Below are positions 62,762-64,000 of a DNA stretch of 64,000 nucleotides, one piece after another. Positions within the stretch are counted from its first letter, which is position 1. The number at the start of each line of letters is the position of its first letter. Under the pieces are notes generated by a model that was not told the origin of the DNA, made no database searches, and worked only from the letters and a program-made list of their open reading frames with translations. This DNA is from Candidatus Parcubacteria bacterium (GTDB lineage: Bacteria > Patescibacteria > ABY1 > BM507 > UBA12075), in the NCBI GenBank assembly GCA_002869165.1, contig PKTK01000001.1, positions 186,001 to 250,000 on the forward strand, given 5' to 3'. Made by a program: the position numbers and the translations under genes.

Positions 62762-63223
62762 ATGAACAAGTTTTTAAAAACAATTATTTTAGTAGTGTTA
62801 GTGGTTATTTTTTTGTTAATTGATTTTGTTCTTTTGATGAAGTATCTAGATGATTCTAAATATGTAATTATTAATAATAAAAAGATTAGAGTGGAGATAG
62901 TAAACACTGAGGAAAGTCGAAGACTGGGCTTAAGTGGCAGGGACGACTTATCTTCTAATTCGGGAATGCTTTTTTTGATGGACAAAGTTACAATTGGTAA
63001 TTTTTGGATGAAAAATATGAATTTCCCTTTGTATATAATTTGGATAAATGATGATACTGTTGTGAAAGTAAGCCCAGATCTAGCACCTGAGGGGAATAAT
63101 CCTGAGAATACATATTCTTCAGATAGTCCGATTAATGTTGTTTTAGAGGTGAATGCTGGTTTTGCGGAAGAATATGACATCAAAGCAGGAGACAAAGTAG
63201 AATATAAATTTAATTTAGAATAA
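62762..63223 (+). CDS. DUF192-family protein
   Basis: A 153-residue protein: one N-terminal membrane helix (about 5-28) and an exterior domain with LGLSGRDDLSSNSGMLFLM, FWMKNMNFPLYIIWIND and VVLEVNAGFAEEYDIKAGDKV, the hallmark blocks of DUF192. The family's function is unknown. Its neighbours are in cell-surface and energy metabolism. Confidence 0.88.
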   Translation: MNKFLKTIILVVLVVIFLLIDFVLLMKYLDDSKYVIINNKKIRVEIVNTEESRRLGLSGRDDLSSNSGMLFLMDKVTIGNFWMKNMNFPLYIIWINDDTVVKVSPDLAPEGNNPENTYSSDSPINVVLEVNAGFAEEYDIKAGDKVEYKFNLE

Positions 63224-63225
63224 AT

Positions 63226-64000
63226 ATGAGTTTAAAAAAATTGTTTAATCCTAAATCTATAGCTATAATTGGCGCAAGTAATGAAAAAAGAAGCGTTGGT
63301 AAAGCTTTGATGGATAATATAATGCCATTAAAGGATAAGGTGTTAATCTATCCTGTGAATATAAAGAGAAAAAATATCAGTGGCCTCAAAGCTTATAAAT
63401 CAGTATTGGACATAGATAAAAAAGTAGATTTAGCTGTCGTGGCTATTAGAGCCTCTATAGTACCTGTGATAATGCAAGAAATTGCTCAGGCAGGAATAAA
63501 AAATGTAGTCATAATATCAGCGGGTTTTTCTGAAGTTGGCAAGGAAGGTGAGGTTTTGTTGGAAAAAGTAAAGAAAATTGCAATAGAAAATAATATTAGA
63601 ATAATGGGGCCAAATTGTCTTGGGTTTATGGTCCCTTGTTTGAATTTGAATGTTAGTTTTGCTTCTCGGAGTGCAGGGTGTGGTAATGTTGCATTAATTT
63701 CTCAGAGTGGCGCTTTATGCACGTCACTGCTTGATTGGTCAGAAAAGAATGATATTGGTTTTTCTAAATTTATTTCCATAGGATCTATGATAGATATCAA
63801 TTTTTCCGATTTGATTGAATTTCTAGAAAATGATTCGAGTACAAAGGCAATAGTCTTGTATATGGAATCACTGAGCAATAAAGATAAATTTATGGAAGTA
63901 GTCAAGAGAGTCGGACAGAAAAAGCCAATTTTTGTTTTGAAATCAGGTCGGTCAAAAGCTGGTGCTAGTGCCGCCAAATCACATACTGGAAGTTTGGCTG
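63226..64000 (+). CDS. ADP-forming acyl-CoA synthetase (acetate-CoA ligase type), 3' partial
   Basis: The first 258 codons are in the window. The N-terminal CoA-binding Rossmann domain (IAIIGASNEKRSVGKALMDNI at about 11-31) is followed by the CoA-ligase domain with IMGPNCLGFM at about 126-135, ISQSGALCTSLLDW at about 157-170 and, at the edge, KSHTGSLA holding the phospho-histidine. Such enzymes make ATP from acetyl-CoA or other acyl-CoA, which fits a fermentative cell. Whether the ATP-grasp beta part is fused cannot be seen. Confidence 0.9.
   Translation, partial: MSLKKLFNPKSIAIIGASNEKRSVGKALMDNIMPLKDKVLIYPVNIKRKNISGLKAYKSVLDIDKKVDLAVVAIRASIVPVIMQEIAQAGIKNVVIISAGFSEVGKEGEVLLEKVKKIAIENNIRIMGPNCLGFMVPCLNLNVSFASRSAGCGNVALISQSGALCTSLLDWSEKNDIGFSKFISIGSMIDINFSDLIEFLENDSSTKAIVLYMESLSNKDKFMEVVKRVGQKKPIFVLKSGRSKAGASAAKSHTGSLA

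Noticed and set aside
3..64000. Complete reassignment of TAA to a sense codon to explain the six interrupted genes
   Set aside because: TAA ends most intact genes at the expected family length, so a full reassignment would give long wrong extensions.

Overview
The window is an AT-rich, gene-dense stretch of a bacterial chromosome with nearly every gene on the + strand. The likely source is a Patescibacteria/CPR organism, probably of the Parcubacteria type. This is inferred from a VirB4/PrgI/VirB6-like secretion locus headed by a giant Cys-rich protein, a threonyl-tRNA synthetase without a TGS domain, short forms of several proteins, start codons mostly lacking a Shine-Dalgarno sequence, a REP-type transposase and many intergenic palindromes. 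There is no rRNA in the window, so the lineage is an inference. Stop codons are mostly TAA with some TAG and one TGA, and long genes are free of TGA, so the standard bacterial code applies.

Layout. 1-17.6 kb: a type IV secretion-like cell-surface locus (giant secreted Cys-rich protein, membrane proteins, VirB6/TrbL-like, PrgI-like, TraC-like, VirB4 ATPase, VirB8-like candidate, DsbA-like thiol oxidase). 17.6-30.4 kb: radA, lipoproteins, a large unknown membrane protein, rsmI, metG, a broken REP-associated transposase, a secreted Kazal/calcium-repeat protein, an AI-2E family transporter and an O-antigen-ligase-like/TPR protein. 30.4-38.6 kb: tRNA-Leu(CAA), parA-parB, dnaE, and a Lys-rich-tailed membrane protein. 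38.6-43.4 kb: a T-box leader and thrS, a CvpA-like protein, a Sua5/YrdC protein carrying an in-frame palindrome, a small acidic protein, and TatD. 43.4-51.9 kb: a complete F1Fo ATP synthase operon (atpI-like, B, E, F, H, A, G, D, C) whose gaps are filled with palindromic repeats and, between atpG and atpD, a small gene on the opposite strand. 51.9-56.3 kb: CBS protein, ArsB/NhaD-type transporter, then groES-groEL behind a promoter and a CIRCE-like operator. 56.4-58.8 kb: a divergent sucrose-phosphorylase-like/fructokinase-like pair. 58.9-64 kb: small membrane protein, flippase, two glycosyltransferases, DUF192 protein, and the start of an ADP-forming acyl-CoA synthetase.

How it fits together. 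The organism appears to make ATP by fermentation (sugar phosphorolysis, ADP-forming acyl-CoA synthetase) and has a proton-type ATP synthase. It invests in a disulfide-rich cell surface, with a DsbA-like oxidase encoded beside the Cys-rich exported proteins, and in surface polysaccharide (ligase, flippase, glycosyltransferases).

The most striking anomalies are these. (1) Six genes, including groEL and atpG, are each split by a single in-frame TAA while both halves stay open and conserved; at the two best-conserved sites the missing residue is Ser or Ser/Thr. (2) Palindromes have been inserted in frame inside two protein-coding genes, in addition to more than a dozen intergenic ones. (3) A T-box leader precedes thrS. 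(4) A minus-strand gene sits inside the ATP synthase operon.
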